Source of the DNA: WLWS01 sp965243105
GTDB lineage: Bacteria > Pseudomonadota > Gammaproteobacteria > Eutrophobiales > Eutrophobiaceae
Reading direction: 5' to 3'
DNA: 64,000 nt
NCBI GenBank assembly: GCA_965243105.1
Contig: CBDEUC010000003.1
Span: 2,480,001 to 2,544,000 of the forward strand
The notes beneath the pieces are model-generated. The model saw only the letters and a program-made list of their open reading frames with translations, made no database searches and was not told the origin of the DNA. This document shows, piece after piece, positions 25,513-35,609 of the stretch; within the stretch, counting starts at the first letter, position 1, and every line of letters starts with the position of its first letter. A program made the translations under genes and the position numbers.

Positions 25513-28206
25513 ATGGGAGTGAGATTCCTGTTTTTAAGTTTGAGCCTTCTGGTTTGTCCAGGGGCTCTCGCCTGCGATGTTGAGTTGATTTTCTCAAGGT
25601 CATTGCCTTCCGCGCAGGGATCAAGGAGTGACCCTGTCGGAGCGCTGGCAATTCACGAGGAATATTTGCAGCAGGTGTCCTGCAGAAGCAGCCCCGCTAC
25701 TCGAGCCGGTAGTTCTATCAAGCTTGTCGAGCTAATCCTTAACAAGGCGCAACATGGGTCGGCTAGCCGGGAAGCCTTGCATGAAAATGCGATTGCGCTG
25801 ATCAGTGATGCAAAAAATGAAAGTAAGGCTAATGGTTTGTATATCGAGTATGCACGCCTTCTTCAATTGCAGTGGGTCCTGCATCTCCAGATAAATGAAT
25901 CCATAAAAGGCCTGGAGCTGCTACCCGAGGCTATTGATTACTTAAAACGAGCTGAAGCTCCCACTGAATTGATCGCGGAGATTTATAAAGATCTTTCCTA
26001 CACCTATATCCTGGCAGGAGAATTCTCCAGTGCGAAAACATACCTGAGACGGGCTGTTGTTCTTACAGTAAATTCCAGCGATGACGATCTAAAAACAGAA
26101 ATTATCCTGTCTATCGCTGATGCCTATAGAAAAACGGCCGAGCTCGAAATTGCAACAAGATACTATCGGCAGGCATATTCAATCAACGAGGCGAAAAACA
26201 ATGAATTCAAGTACGACGCCCTGCTCAAGCTGGGTACCCTCGACAGGGAACAGGGCTACATTGACAGGGCTGTTAAGAAACATCTTAATTCCTACGAATT
26301 CTTTAAAAGTGGAAATTATTACAGGTCACTGGTAGCTGAAATCGAACTTGCCCGTGATTTCCTGGCAAAGAGTGATCTTGAACAGTCAAGCAAGTACGCA
26401 TTACTCGCCTTCAATGATAGTCGTGCGTTCACTGAGCAAAAACTCGATGCAGTGCTGGTATTGATGAAATCCGATCCGGGTAACTGGGAAAAATGGTCGA
26501 ATGAAATCCAGGCTATCCTGGAGAGCGCTATAGCAAGATCAGGCACTGATGTTGCTCACCCGATACGCCAGCTGGAGCATGCTCGCCTGGAACTTGGGTA
26601 TGTTTCAGAATCAGGAGATGAAGATGCTATCAGGCAAGTAGGTGAAAAAGGATTACGCGTATTCACAAGGTTACGCGATGACTTGAACCGCTCAGAGGAG
26701 GCTTACCACGGCTGGATGGCGTCCGCAAAACCCTTTATCAGCACCTATATCAAGACACTCTATCACACGGACAAGGAGCGCCTGTTTGATGTCCTTGAAA
26801 AAACCTACTCAATTAGTCCGAAACCGAACCAGTTACAAGGCGCTCCCCTGCTTAATCAGCAAAAGGAACCAGAAGAGATTGCCCTTTTTGAAGCCTATCT
26901 TGGCGCCGAGAAAATGGTGGTCGATGCCAGTTCGGACTGGGAAAAGGAACGTAATACTACTAACAGGGAAAAGCTGGAGCAGCTCAAAACAAGCAGGGAC
27001 CTGGCAAGAGAAGCTTACCTTGAATCGAGGAAAAGCAAGCAAGAGAAAATTATTCCTCGGCCCGAAGTCGTCGAAATGACACCGAGTGAAATCGCTCCTG
27101 GAGACCTGTTTCTCAGGTATTACCTGCAAAAAGATATCAGCCTGTTGCTGGCAAGGCATGCGGGTGGTGAAGAGATTATCGAGTTGCCAGCTCGCTCAGA
27201 AATAAGAAAGCTGGTGAACGAACTGGACGAGCTTTTCCTGTCTGGTGGATCGAGCCGTGCAAAGCGACTGCAGTTACTGGGCCAGTTACGGGTGCTGTTG
27301 CCAGTACAATTATTGCAGGACAGGGATTTCCTCAGGCTGGTCATCCTGCCCGATGACGAGATCCACAGGGTACCCTTTTCCGCGATCAACCTGGAAAACC
27401 GGGATGGCTTCTATAAACCTGTTTCGAGCAAGTATCGAATTACACGAACACATTCGGCATACCAGTACTATGCCGGGAATAGCCAGGGCAACATGAATGT
27501 TGAAAATACCGGTGCTGATATCCTGGTATTTGCCGATCCACATTTTGACGAATATCGGCATGCTGGTAGTTCCTCAGACTCTTTCAGGAACTGGTCAAGG
27601 AACCTTGCTCGATTACCGCACACAGCGGATGAAGCCAGGCAAATCGTTACTCTTTTCCCCGATAAGAAAACCGCTGTTTTCCAGGGTAAAGAAGCTACGG
27701 ACGCAATCCTGTTATCAGAGCAGGCAAGATTGGCAAATGTTCTGCATATTGCCACTCACGGTTACTACAACCAGAACACACCGGACATTGTTGGTGTCGC
27801 AACAGCGGTGGAAGACAAGGATGGTAATCCACAAAGGGGTTTCCTGAGCTTGTCAGCATTGCTGAGCATGCCCTATAACTCGGACTTAATTGTCATCAGC
27901 GGTTGTGAAACTATGCTTGGAAAAGAATATGACGGTTTTGGCGTGCAGGGCCTTGCCCAGGCCTTCATTGCACAAGGTGCTGGCTCCGTTGTCGGTACGC
28001 TATGGAAAGTTGCAGATAAACCCACCTCGATATTTATGAGGTACTTCTACGAGGCGCTGAAATCAAATGGCGGCAACAGTTCCCTGGCATTAAATACTGC
28101 CAGGAACAGGTTGGCATCAATGGGGAGATACAGGGATCCGATTTACTGGGCTGCATTTGTCCTGACTTCGGCGAATACCTCGTTTGAGGAAAACATTCTT
28201 CATTGA
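25513..28206 (+). CDS. Exported TPR-CHAT caspase-like protease
   Basis: An 897-residue protein with a signal peptide (cleavage after GALA, about residue 20), a helical TPR region (about 120-330), a coiled-coil linker near 470-530 and a C-terminal CHAT domain. The caspase-type dyad is intact: His 749 in HIATHG and Cys 798 in VISGCET, followed by GVQGLAQAFIAQGAGSVVGTLW. CHAT domains belong to clan CD cysteine proteases and usually cut a specific partner when their TPRs sense a signal. Export to the periplasm puts it on the same side as the predicted outer domain of the anti-sigma protein encoded in the same operon. Last gene of the five. Confidence 0.88.
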   Translation: MGVRFLFLSLSLLVCPGALACDVELIFSRSLPSAQGSRSDPVGALAIHEEYLQQVSCRSSPATRAGSSIKLVELILNKAQHGSASREALHENAIALISDAKNESKANGLYIEYARLLQLQWVLHLQINESIKGLELLPEAIDYLKRAEAPTELIAEIYKDLSYTYILAGEFSSAKTYLRRAVVLTVNSSDDDLKTEIILSIADAYRKTAELEIATRYYRQAYSINEAKNNEFKYDALLKLGTLDREQGYIDRAVKKHLNSYEFFKSGNYYRSLVAEIELARDFLAKSDLEQSSKYALLAFNDSRAFTEQKLDAVLVLMKSDPGNWEKWSNEIQAILESAIARSGTDVAHPIRQLEHARLELGYVSESGDEDAIRQVGEKGLRVFTRLRDDLNRSEEAYHGWMASAKPFISTYIKTLYHTDKERLFDVLEKTYSISPKPNQLQGAPLLNQQKEPEEIALFEAYLGAEKMVVDASSDWEKERNTTNREKLEQLKTSRDLAREAYLESRKSKQEKIIPRPEVVEMTPSEIAPGDLFLRYYLQKDISLLLARHAGGEEIIELPARSEIRKLVNELDELFLSGGSSRAKRLQLLGQLRVLLPVQLLQDRDFLRLVILPDDEIHRVPFSAINLENRDGFYKPVSSKYRITRTHSAYQYYAGNSQGNMNVENTGADILVFADPHFDEYRHAGSSSDSFRNWSRNLARLPHTADEARQIVTLFPDKKTAVFQGKEATDAILLSEQARLANVLHIATHGYYNQNTPDIVGVATAVEDKDGNPQRGFLSLSALLSMPYNSDLIVISGCETMLGKEYDGFGVQGLAQAFIAQGAGSVVGTLWKVADKPTSIFMRYFYEALKSNGGNSSLALNTARNRLASMGRYRDPIYWAAFVLTSANTSFEENILH

Positions 28207-28272
28207 ATAGTGGCTGGGACTCAGGCGATCGTCACCATTAAATCTGCTTAACCAGGGCTCCAGGCAGGTCGA

Positions 28273-29763
28273 CTAGTCCCAGGAAAAATCACCATCCTGG
28301 TTCAAGGGCACCCCTTCCAGTTCAAATGCCCTGACCAGGGGCTCTAGTTCTGACTCGTAGTTTTTCCAACGGTACACGGACTTACTATAGATAGGTTGCC
28401 TGACCTGCCAGCTACTGGCTGTCCTGACGGACCTGCCGAACTCCTGTGGTGAAAGACAATTCTCATCCCACTCTAGATCAAGGAAATCCAGGAGAGCTCT
28501 AATTTCCCTTTCACCATGACCAACCAGGTCCTGGTATCTCATGGTATAAACGGGTATATCCAGGTTCTTTGTCCAGTGCTGCATTAATTTCAGGTACCCG
28601 GAGTAATAACAGGCGATATTACTCAAGGTGAAACTGAAAGACTGTGAGTCTACAAAATTTTGAAAATAACAGGACAGGCAGGTATCAAGCGTGTTCCTGA
28701 CACAATGAATAATGCGGGCCCTGGGGAAGATTAGCTTGATCAAGGGCAAGTAGGTAAAGTTTGCAGGCATTTTATCAATAAAACGCACAGGACCAGCGCC
28801 TACCAGGTTTTCCGCTTTTTCCAGGTAAAGCTGTGCGAAATCTTGCAACTTTTCCCTGGTTATATTTTCACGGTAGCCACTGAATGCATCTGATGTACCG
28901 GAAGTGATTACCCTACCAGACTTGTTTGTTGATAATTTACCGCTAATAACCCTCTTATTTTTACACAATTCAAAATAAAAAAAGTTGTGAATATCTCTCA
29001 GCTCTCCCATACCAGCCACATCCCGGTGGGAAGCAAGAATTTGCTCTGTTAATGTCGTGCCTGACCGGGGCATGCCGACTATAAAAACAGGCCTGTCATC
29101 ACTTACCCCGCTTGATTGGACCGAGGCCATATATTCCACTGAAAAATTGGCAATCAGTTGATTAATATGCTGGTGAAAATCTGTTTGGCTGAATTGTAAC
29201 TGGACCCGGGCATTGCCTTTACGATAATGACGAAATGCCTCCCGGTAATTTTTACAGTCATCGTAGATTTTCCCCAATGTAAAATGCAAAGTACATTGTG
29301 CGTCTTGCGATATGTCGGGTTGCCTTAAAAGCTCTTCTGCTTTACTAATTAGAGATTCTTCACCTGAATATTTCTTACAATGTGCCAGTTGATAATAACT
29401 GTTAGCAAATGACGGATTTAACTCGAGTGATTTTAAATACAGGGTCTCCGCTTCCGAAAAAAGACCCATATCAAACTTGGCATTACCCATCCTGTATATG
29501 GGCAAATAGGATTCACCATGTAACTTGATGACCGTGGCAAGTATTGCTATTGCATCTTCAGCCTTATGTTGTTGTTGAAGTGCCAGGGCAAGCCCGAGCA
29601 TGGCTGAAAAATTGTTTTCGGACTGTTCAAGTATTTGCCGGTAAATGATTTCTGCGTCTTCCGGCTTTTTCTCATTATGATACTGGCGCGCCTTCAGCAG
29701 TTGTTCGTCGAAGCGGGCTTTCCGTGGCCTTATTTGGCCTTTTATTTCATAGTTCTTGTTCAT
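28273..29763 (-). CDS. TPR-sulfotransferase
   Basis: A 496-residue protein with TPR repeats in the first ~190 residues (for example AETLYLKSLELNPSFANSYY) and a sulfotransferase domain starting with the PAPS-binding loop GMPRSGTT (230-237) and continuing to a 3'-phosphate-binding region (HCVRNTLDTCLS). It would move sulfate from PAPS to an unknown acceptor, possibly a polysaccharide or protein. It stands just downstream of the FadB-like gene on the same strand with a 54-bp gap, but nothing links their functions. Confidence 0.85.
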   Translation of the reverse strand: MNKNYEIKGQIRPRKARFDEQLLKARQYHNEKKPEDAEIIYRQILEQSENNFSAMLGLALALQQQHKAEDAIAILATVIKLHGESYLPIYRMGNAKFDMGLFSEAETLYLKSLELNPSFANSYYQLAHCKKYSGEESLISKAEELLRQPDISQDAQCTLHFTLGKIYDDCKNYREAFRHYRKGNARVQLQFSQTDFHQHINQLIANFSVEYMASVQSSGVSDDRPVFIVGMPRSGTTLTEQILASHRDVAGMGELRDIHNFFYFELCKNKRVISGKLSTNKSGRVITSGTSDAFSGYRENITREKLQDFAQLYLEKAENLVGAGPVRFIDKMPANFTYLPLIKLIFPRARIIHCVRNTLDTCLSCYFQNFVDSQSFSFTLSNIACYYSGYLKLMQHWTKNLDIPVYTMRYQDLVGHGEREIRALLDFLDLEWDENCLSPQEFGRSVRTASSWQVRQPIYSKSVYRWKNYESELEPLVRAFELEGVPLNQDGDFSWD

Positions 29764-29817
29764 ACACTACTTCGCCATGGAGAAATGCCGTAAAATCGCT
29801 AATCATTTCCAAGGTTT

Positions 29818-31965
29818 CTAACTGAAAATATCTCCTGCCCGGATTTTCTCATCAACGATGGCGGGGCAGCGAAAACGCTCACCATATAAGCTGGTAAGTT
29901 CGTTACAGCGCTGACTAAAATTCTCCAGGCCATAGGTATTGACGAACTGTATAAAGCCCCCGGTCCAGACCGGTGCACCAATGCCCATGATGGAACCGAT
30001 GTTTCCGTCGACGACTGACCTCAAAACACCGGTTTCAAGACATTTGAGAGTTTCAATCACCTGCCTGAATAGCAGCCTGTCCTTCACATCCTGGTCATCA
30101 ATGTCGAACACGGGGTTGTAATACTTGTCCAGCAGTGAAGGCCACACGGTCCTGTTACCATCCTCGGTATAGTCATAAAAACCGCCGTTGTGATGTTTAC
30201 CTCCACGGTTATTTTGATTCACCAGGAAATCCAGTACTTCCCGTTGAATATCCAGCTCACCCCACTTGTCTTTTTCTCCCATTGCATCCCAGGTCTCAAT
30301 GATCTTCAATGACAGCTGCTGGCTGACTTCATCATAGATAGTTATAGGGCCTACAGGCATACCGAGAGCTTTTCCAAGATTATCTATTTTTACCGGGTGA
30401 AGTCCTTCGTGCAGCAGGCGGACCCCTTCATTGAGATAGGTGCCAAAAGTACGCGAAGTGAAAAAGCCCAGTGAATCGTTTACCACGATGGGAGTCTTTC
30501 TAATCTGTTGCGTGTAATCAAAGGCACGTGCCAGTGTTTCATCGCTGGTTAATTCGCCACAGATGATTTCTACCAGGGGCATCTTGTCTACGGGCGAGAA
30601 AAAATGGATGCCGATAAAATTTTCCGGGTGTGAACTTGCCTGAGCCAACCCGGTAATAGGCAGGGTGGAGGTATTTGAACCCCAGACCCCGTTAGCTACA
30701 AGGTATTTTTCCAAAGACTTGATAATTTCATTTTTTACATCCTTATTTTCAAAGACGGCTTCGATGATGAGATCGCAGCCCTCAAGCTCATTATCATTCG
30801 CGGTTGCCTTGATGAGTCCAAGTACCTGCTCCTTGCCTGGTTCATCCATACGACCCTGCTGCACTCTCTTGTTCAACAATTTTTCTGAATAGGCTTTACC
30901 CCTGTCAGCAGATTCCTGGCTGACGTCTTTCAAGATCACTTCGATACCGGCCATTGCGGAGACATAGGCGATCCCCTGGCCCATCATTCCTGCACCCAGG
31001 ACACCGACTTTATTCACCCGGCTTTTCTCCACGTCGACAGGACGACTGGCGCCGCTATTGACCTTGTTGAGCCCGAAAAAGAAGGTGGTGATCATATTCC
31101 TGGCCACATCGGTCTGCACCAGGCGGGTAAAAGCCCGTGACTCGACACGCAGTGCCGTGTCAAAGTCCACGGTAGCAGCCTGTACCGCACAATCAAGCAC
31201 CTCGGCAGGCGCCGGCAGCAGGCCACGGGTTTTCTGCGCCGTCATGGCAGGCGCGCCCATCAGGACCTGTGCCAGTCGCGGTGAATTTGCACCGCCACCG
31301 GGAATCTTGTGACCTTTACGGTCCCAGGGCTGGAAGGCGGCTTCTTCATTACCTTTTTGTGCAAGAAGCCAGTCTCTTGCCCGAGGTAGCAAATCATCCA
31401 GGCTTTGCACCGTCTCGTGGATGAGCCCGGCCTGCAGGGCCTGTTGAGCATCAAGCTTCCTGCCTTCAAGAAGATAGGGCGCTGATTGTTCCAGTCCAAG
31501 CAGGTTGACGGTCCGGACAATTCCACCGGCACCCGGGAGCAACCCAAGAGTCACTTCCGGCAAACCCAATTGAACCGATTTGTCATCAAGCGCAATGCGG
31601 TAGTTGCAGGCAAGGCAAATCTCAAACCCACCCCCGAGAGCTGCCCCGTTGATAGCCGCAACTACAGGCACCGGCAGCTTTTCAAGACGGCGAAACTGTA
31701 ATTTTACTTTTTCAACCATGTCAAAGAATTCACTTTCAGATCCGGGCTTCACTGCAAGAAGCTCATTCAGATCACCACCTGCAAAGAAAACTTTCTTTGC
31801 TGATGCGATAATGACGCCACCCAGTTCTTCTTCTTTCTCCAGCCTGTCCACGGTGCTGACCATGGCTTCGCGATACTCTGCGTTCATGCAGTTGACCGGG
31901 CCTGACTGGTCCATGGTAATCGTGACTATGCCGTCACTGTCTTTCTCGTATTTAAAAACACTCAT
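29818..31965 (-). CDS. Bifunctional enoyl-CoA hydratase / 3-hydroxyacyl-CoA dehydrogenase (FadB/FadJ-like)
   Basis: The 715-residue protein carries out two steps of fatty-acid beta-oxidation. The N-terminal crotonase domain has both catalytic Glu positions (GGGFEI E115, LGLPEVTLG E137). The middle Rossmann domain has GAGMMGQGIA near 320 and HFFSPVDKMPLVEI, followed by the C-terminal dehydrogenase repeats. The ATG at 31965 is preferred over an extension reaching into the thiolase gene; AGGA stands eight bases upstream. It follows the thiolase after 13 bp, so both are co-transcribed. The order thiolase then FadB-like differs from E. coli fadBA. Confidence 0.92.
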   Translation of the reverse strand: MSVFKYEKDSDGIVTITMDQSGPVNCMNAEYREAMVSTVDRLEKEEELGGVIIASAKKVFFAGGDLNELLAVKPGSESEFFDMVEKVKLQFRRLEKLPVPVVAAINGAALGGGFEICLACNYRIALDDKSVQLGLPEVTLGLLPGAGGIVRTVNLLGLEQSAPYLLEGRKLDAQQALQAGLIHETVQSLDDLLPRARDWLLAQKGNEEAAFQPWDRKGHKIPGGGANSPRLAQVLMGAPAMTAQKTRGLLPAPAEVLDCAVQAATVDFDTALRVESRAFTRLVQTDVARNMITTFFFGLNKVNSGASRPVDVEKSRVNKVGVLGAGMMGQGIAYVSAMAGIEVILKDVSQESADRGKAYSEKLLNKRVQQGRMDEPGKEQVLGLIKATANDNELEGCDLIIEAVFENKDVKNEIIKSLEKYLVANGVWGSNTSTLPITGLAQASSHPENFIGIHFFSPVDKMPLVEIICGELTSDETLARAFDYTQQIRKTPIVVNDSLGFFTSRTFGTYLNEGVRLLHEGLHPVKIDNLGKALGMPVGPITIYDEVSQQLSLKIIETWDAMGEKDKWGELDIQREVLDFLVNQNNRGGKHHNGGFYDYTEDGNRTVWPSLLDKYYNPVFDIDDQDVKDRLLFRQVIETLKCLETGVLRSVVDGNIGSIMGIGAPVWTGGFIQFVNTYGLENFSQRCNELTSLYGERFRCPAIVDEKIRAGDIFS

Positions 31966-31978
31966 GCTCAAGATCCTG

Positions 31979-33187
31979 TTATACGCGTTCAATAATGGTC
32001 GATATACCCATGCCACCGCCGATGCAAAGAGACAGCATGGCACGTTTTAACGAACGTCTTTCCAGCTCATCCATCATGGTGCTGACAAGCATTGCACCCG
32101 TGGCTCCAAGGGGGTGGCCCATGGCTATGGCACCTCCGTTAACATTTGTGATTTCATGATCGATATCAAGATCGCGCATGTAACGCATTGCCACCGATGC
32201 GAAAGCTTCATTGATTTCCCAAAGGTCAATGTCCTTCTTTTCCAGGCCGGCCTTTTTAAGGCACTTTTCCGCTGCAGGTCCCGGACCAGTTAACATGATA
32301 ATAGGATCAGTAGATAACACTGCTGTTGCCACGACACGTCCCCGGGGTGTCAGTCCGAGATCCTTTCCTGCCTTTTCGCTACCAACCAGGACTGCACTGG
32401 ATCCGTCGACAATGCCGGAAGAGTTGCCCGGCGTGTGAACGTGGTTCACTTTCTGGAGGGTGTTGTATTTCCTGATGATGATGTCATCAAAGCCATACTG
32501 GCCCATCGCCTCAAAAGACGGTTTAAGTGCGGCCAGGCCTGCCATGGACGTGTCGGGCTTGATGAAATCATCTTGGTCAAGGATGGTAATACCGTTTTTG
32601 TCTTTGACCGGTACGACGGAACGGTCGAAATAACCATTTTCCCTGGCATGGCTCGCGCGTTTCTGGGATTCGACGGCATAGGCATCCACGTCTTCACGGG
32701 ACCATCCCTCGAGCGTGGCAATAGTGTCAGCACCGATACCCTGTGGCACAAAGCCCGTTTTCATTGCGAAGGCGGCATCCTGCACCATGGCCCCGCCATT
32801 ACTGAACATGGGTACCCGTGACATTGATTCAATACCCCCGGCAACTACGAGATCTTCCCAGCCGGAAGCCACCTTCTGTGCGGCAATGTTCACAGCTTCC
32901 AGGCCTGAGGCACAAAACCGGTCCAGCTGCATCCCTGCCACGGACTCGTCCCAATCGGCATTTTGCACGATCATTTTTGCGACATCGCTACCCTGTTCAC
33001 CCACCGGCGTCACGCAGCCCATAACCACGTCATCTACGTAAGAAGTATCAAGGTCGTGCCGGCTTTGAAGTTCCCTCAACAGGCCTGCGCCCAGGTCGAT
33101 AGGCTTTACCTCGTGCAGGCTGCCGTCCTTTTTACCCTTGCTGCGAGGGGTTCTCAGGGCATCATAAATATAGGCATTCTCGGGCAT
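31979..33187 (-). CDS. Acetyl-CoA acyltransferase (thiolase)
   Basis: Cleaves 3-ketoacyl-CoA with CoA, the last step of beta-oxidation. The 402-residue protein has the nucleophilic Cys (LDRFCASGLEAVN, C92), the GHPLGATGA His and the C-terminal CIGGGMG Cys that acts as base. First gene of a two-gene operon with the FadB-like multifunctional enzyme, which suggests a FadA-type partner in an alpha2beta2 complex. A biosynthetic role is less likely given this neighbour. Confidence 0.93.
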   Translation of the reverse strand: MPENAYIYDALRTPRSKGKKDGSLHEVKPIDLGAGLLRELQSRHDLDTSYVDDVVMGCVTPVGEQGSDVAKMIVQNADWDESVAGMQLDRFCASGLEAVNIAAQKVASGWEDLVVAGGIESMSRVPMFSNGGAMVQDAAFAMKTGFVPQGIGADTIATLEGWSREDVDAYAVESQKRASHARENGYFDRSVVPVKDKNGITILDQDDFIKPDTSMAGLAALKPSFEAMGQYGFDDIIIRKYNTLQKVNHVHTPGNSSGIVDGSSAVLVGSEKAGKDLGLTPRGRVVATAVLSTDPIIMLTGPGPAAEKCLKKAGLEKKDIDLWEINEAFASVAMRYMRDLDIDHEITNVNGGAIAMGHPLGATGAMLVSTMMDELERRSLKRAMLSLCIGGGMGISTIIERV

Positions 33188-33424
33188 TACAGTACTCCAG
33201 TTTATAACTCGCCAGCTGGCATAAAATTAATTTCAAGCGGGCTTGGGAAGATAACCCTTCCTGCGTAACATTCCAAATAAAGAACATTCACTGGCCTGGC
33301 TATTATTCCTCGCCAATCAAGCAAAGCACTGTTAAGCTCGGTTGAAAAAGCTCAATGAGCAAATGGTTTACAAGGCTCAACTGTTGATTTGTTCCACGCG
33401 CTCCAGGTTCAGGGCAAGACCCTG

Positions 33425-34288
33425 ATGCTTCGACTTCGCTCACCCTGCGTCACCCCTTGTAATTTACACTGGATTATCTGCATCACTTTTATTGTGATCC
33501 TGGCCGCGAGCCCGGGTATAACTCTTGCAGCGATCATGGGACCAACGGACGATCGCCGACAGCCCCGCCTGGAAAGAGATGAGCATGCTTTTGCTGCCAC
33601 AGGCCAGGTCAAGTGTACGACGATATCGGGTAAACATTCTGCAACTGCTGCGCTCCTGCATACCCCGGGGCTGGGTAATCGTTATTTTCTAACTGTCGGT
33701 CACGCTTTTCTAAATCCAGGCACTGGTGAGAAATTTCGTGGATGCCGGTTTTCCCTTGCCGGGCGAAGCGGGGAATATCCTGTTCTTCAAAACAGGCACG
33801 GTGACGTGATGACCACGGGCTGGGATGGTGATTGGGCAATCGGGCAGCTTGCTAATACAGCGGGACTGGAATCCATGAAGGGGTTCAATCTGCGTGCGAC
33901 GAACCCCTATGACTTTATCAAGAGTCCAGTCCTGCAATTGCAATACGACACTGAATCGAAGCAGCTACTTGTTGCAGAGAAATGTAAACTGTATCGCATG
34001 CAGCTGTGGAACCTGCAACATGGAGAGCGTATTTTTATCCATGATTGCGACATTCGCGCGGGTGGTTCCGGTGGCCCCATGGTGGTTAAAAACGATGGTG
34101 CTTATCAAATTATCGGGTTTTATTTGGGTACGGTTTCAAGGAACAGGTATTACGAGATGGAACCTAAAGCGGATTACTCCCTTTTTGATCCGGAGTCCTT
34201 TGTCAATGTTTCCCGGCGGGTTGATCCGGAAATATTGCAGGCTATCGAACAAATGGACAGTATTGGTACTAAGCCCAAACTTCCCTGA
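33425..34288 (+). CDS. Exported trypsin-like serine protease
   Basis: A ~287-residue chymotrypsin-fold protein with an N-terminal hydrophobic export signal (IICITFIVILAASPGITLAA). The triad is visible: H93 in TVGHAF, D136 in GDWAI and S215 in GGSGGPMV. There is no PDZ domain, so it is not a DegP type. The start is uncertain: the frame opens at a TTG (33389), but the ATG at 33425 gives a better signal peptide; neither has a clear ribosome-binding site. Its last 20 bases overlap the 3' end of the convergent dipeptidase-like gene. Confidence 0.8.
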   Translation: MLRLRSPCVTPCNLHWIICITFIVILAASPGITLAAIMGPTDDRRQPRLERDEHAFAATGQVKCTTISGKHSATAALLHTPGLGNRYFLTVGHAFLNPGTGEKFRGCRFSLAGRSGEYPVLQNRHGDVMTTGWDGDWAIGQLANTAGLESMKGFNLRATNPYDFIKSPVLQLQYDTESKQLLVAEKCKLYRMQLWNLQHGERIFIHDCDIRAGGSGGPMVVKNDGAYQIIGFYLGTVSRNRYYEMEPKADYSLFDPESFVNVSRRVDPEILQAIEQMDSIGTKPKLP

Positions 34289-35426
34289 ATAGTCTCAGGG
34301 AATTCAGGCCCAGGATCTTTTCAATACGCTGGGAAGTGTGTCCGCGAGAGTGAAGCATATCTGCCAGCTGCTGGAATTGACCGGGCCCCTGGATTTCCGG
34401 AATAAATGGAGTGACTCCCGGTTTTTCCCCCTTTGCTGCGATACCGGCTTTTTTTCTCATTTCATGTTCTTTTCTGAGCGCAGCTCGATAGGCATCCATG
34501 TCGTCTACGGCTGTTGTGAGGCCGTCGGTACCAATGCCTACGTGGTCTTCGCCACAGATTTTAATCGCATGCTCGATATGGCGGACGATATCCAGTGCTT
34601 CAGGAAAGCTGTCTTCTTTAAGAAAAGGCATAAAGTATATGCCCACCATGCCACCTTTTTCTGCCAACAGGCGTAGCTCTGCATCGGTCTTGTTGCGCGG
34701 AGTATCGGCCAGTGCGCGGCAACCGGTGTGGGTGATGGCAACGGGTTTACTCGACGCTCGAATAGCGTCAAGGCATGTTTGCTCACCGCTATGACTCAGG
34801 TCTACCAGGGTATTGCTTTCATTCAGCGCTTCTACAACTTCGTGCCCGAGCCTGGTCAGGCCCCTGTTTTCCTGCACCATGGAACCATCACCCACCTTGT
34901 TGCGCAGGTTGTAGGTGAGCTGTATTACCTTGACACCGAGATTCGCGAAGGTAGAAACCCGCTCCGGCTTATCATCGAGCATCAGGGAATTTTGAAAACC
35001 CATGATGATTCCGACCCTGTTTTCCTCGTGGGCCTTCCTGATATCTTCCGTCGACCAGGTTTTTAACAGGTGTTTTGAGTTTTCCCTGATTATTCGATTC
35101 CAGTTGGACACGCTTTGAACACTATATTCAAATGGCTCCATGGGACCGGCGACGTAACCGATAGTGACATTGATTGCGGTGGTTCCGGATGCAAGTACGT
35201 CCTCGATGGTGCGCGGACCCAGGCTTGACGCCGGGGCGCTGATTTCATAGCCCGGCAGGTTTGGGTTTGCAAGAAAGCCAAGGTTATTGATAACAAGCGG
35301 ATTGCTTAATCCCGGGAACGTAACGGTCTCTGGAATTGCCTGTTTTTCACCAGCCAGTAGTTTTTTTGAGGATAGTGAAAGGGCCAGTGAATAACCGAGG
35401 AGTTCCCTGCGCGTAATCCTGCTCAA
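34269..35426 (-). CDS. M19 (membrane dipeptidase) family protein with incomplete metal site
   Basis: A 385-residue TIM-barrel protein of the renal-dipeptidase family with a possible Tat-like signal (TRRELLGYSLALSL). The later metal and substrate motifs are present: LVDLSHSG, PVAITHTGCRAL and VGIGTDG. However, the first HxD pair expected near the start reads NNLGFLANP, and the bridging Glu of the EGG motif is Gln in GFQNS. Either one zinc is missing or the activity has changed. It overlaps the convergent protease gene by 20 bases at the 3' end. Confidence 0.8.
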   Translation of the reverse strand: MSRITRRELLGYSLALSLSSKKLLAGEKQAIPETVTFPGLSNPLVINNLGFLANPNLPGYEISAPASSLGPRTIEDVLASGTTAINVTIGYVAGPMEPFEYSVQSVSNWNRIIRENSKHLLKTWSTEDIRKAHEENRVGIIMGFQNSLMLDDKPERVSTFANLGVKVIQLTYNLRNKVGDGSMVQENRGLTRLGHEVVEALNESNTLVDLSHSGEQTCLDAIRASSKPVAITHTGCRALADTPRNKTDAELRLLAEKGGMVGIYFMPFLKEDSFPEALDIVRHIEHAIKICGEDHVGIGTDGLTTAVDDMDAYRAALRKEHEMRKKAGIAAKGEKPGVTPFIPEIQGPGQFQQLADMLHSRGHTSQRIEKILGLNSLRLFREVWA

Positions 35427-35609
35427 TTTTTTCTCTCGTCTCTTTTCCCGCTCATTATAAGACCGGGCCCGGCATGATGTGAAATCGAATATCGTGCGCG
35501 CCCAATTAGCAGAGTCAATTCTATTGATTATTCATGCCTGTGCTGAAGCAAGATCTAAGCAGTATGCTAGAATCGCCCTCTACAGTTCTCTTAAAGAAAT
35601 AAATGCCAC

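Noticed and set aside
31966..32043. N-terminal extension of the FadB-like protein into the thiolase gene
   Set aside because: It overlaps the thiolase coding end; the ATG at 31965 has a ribosome-binding site and matches the family start.
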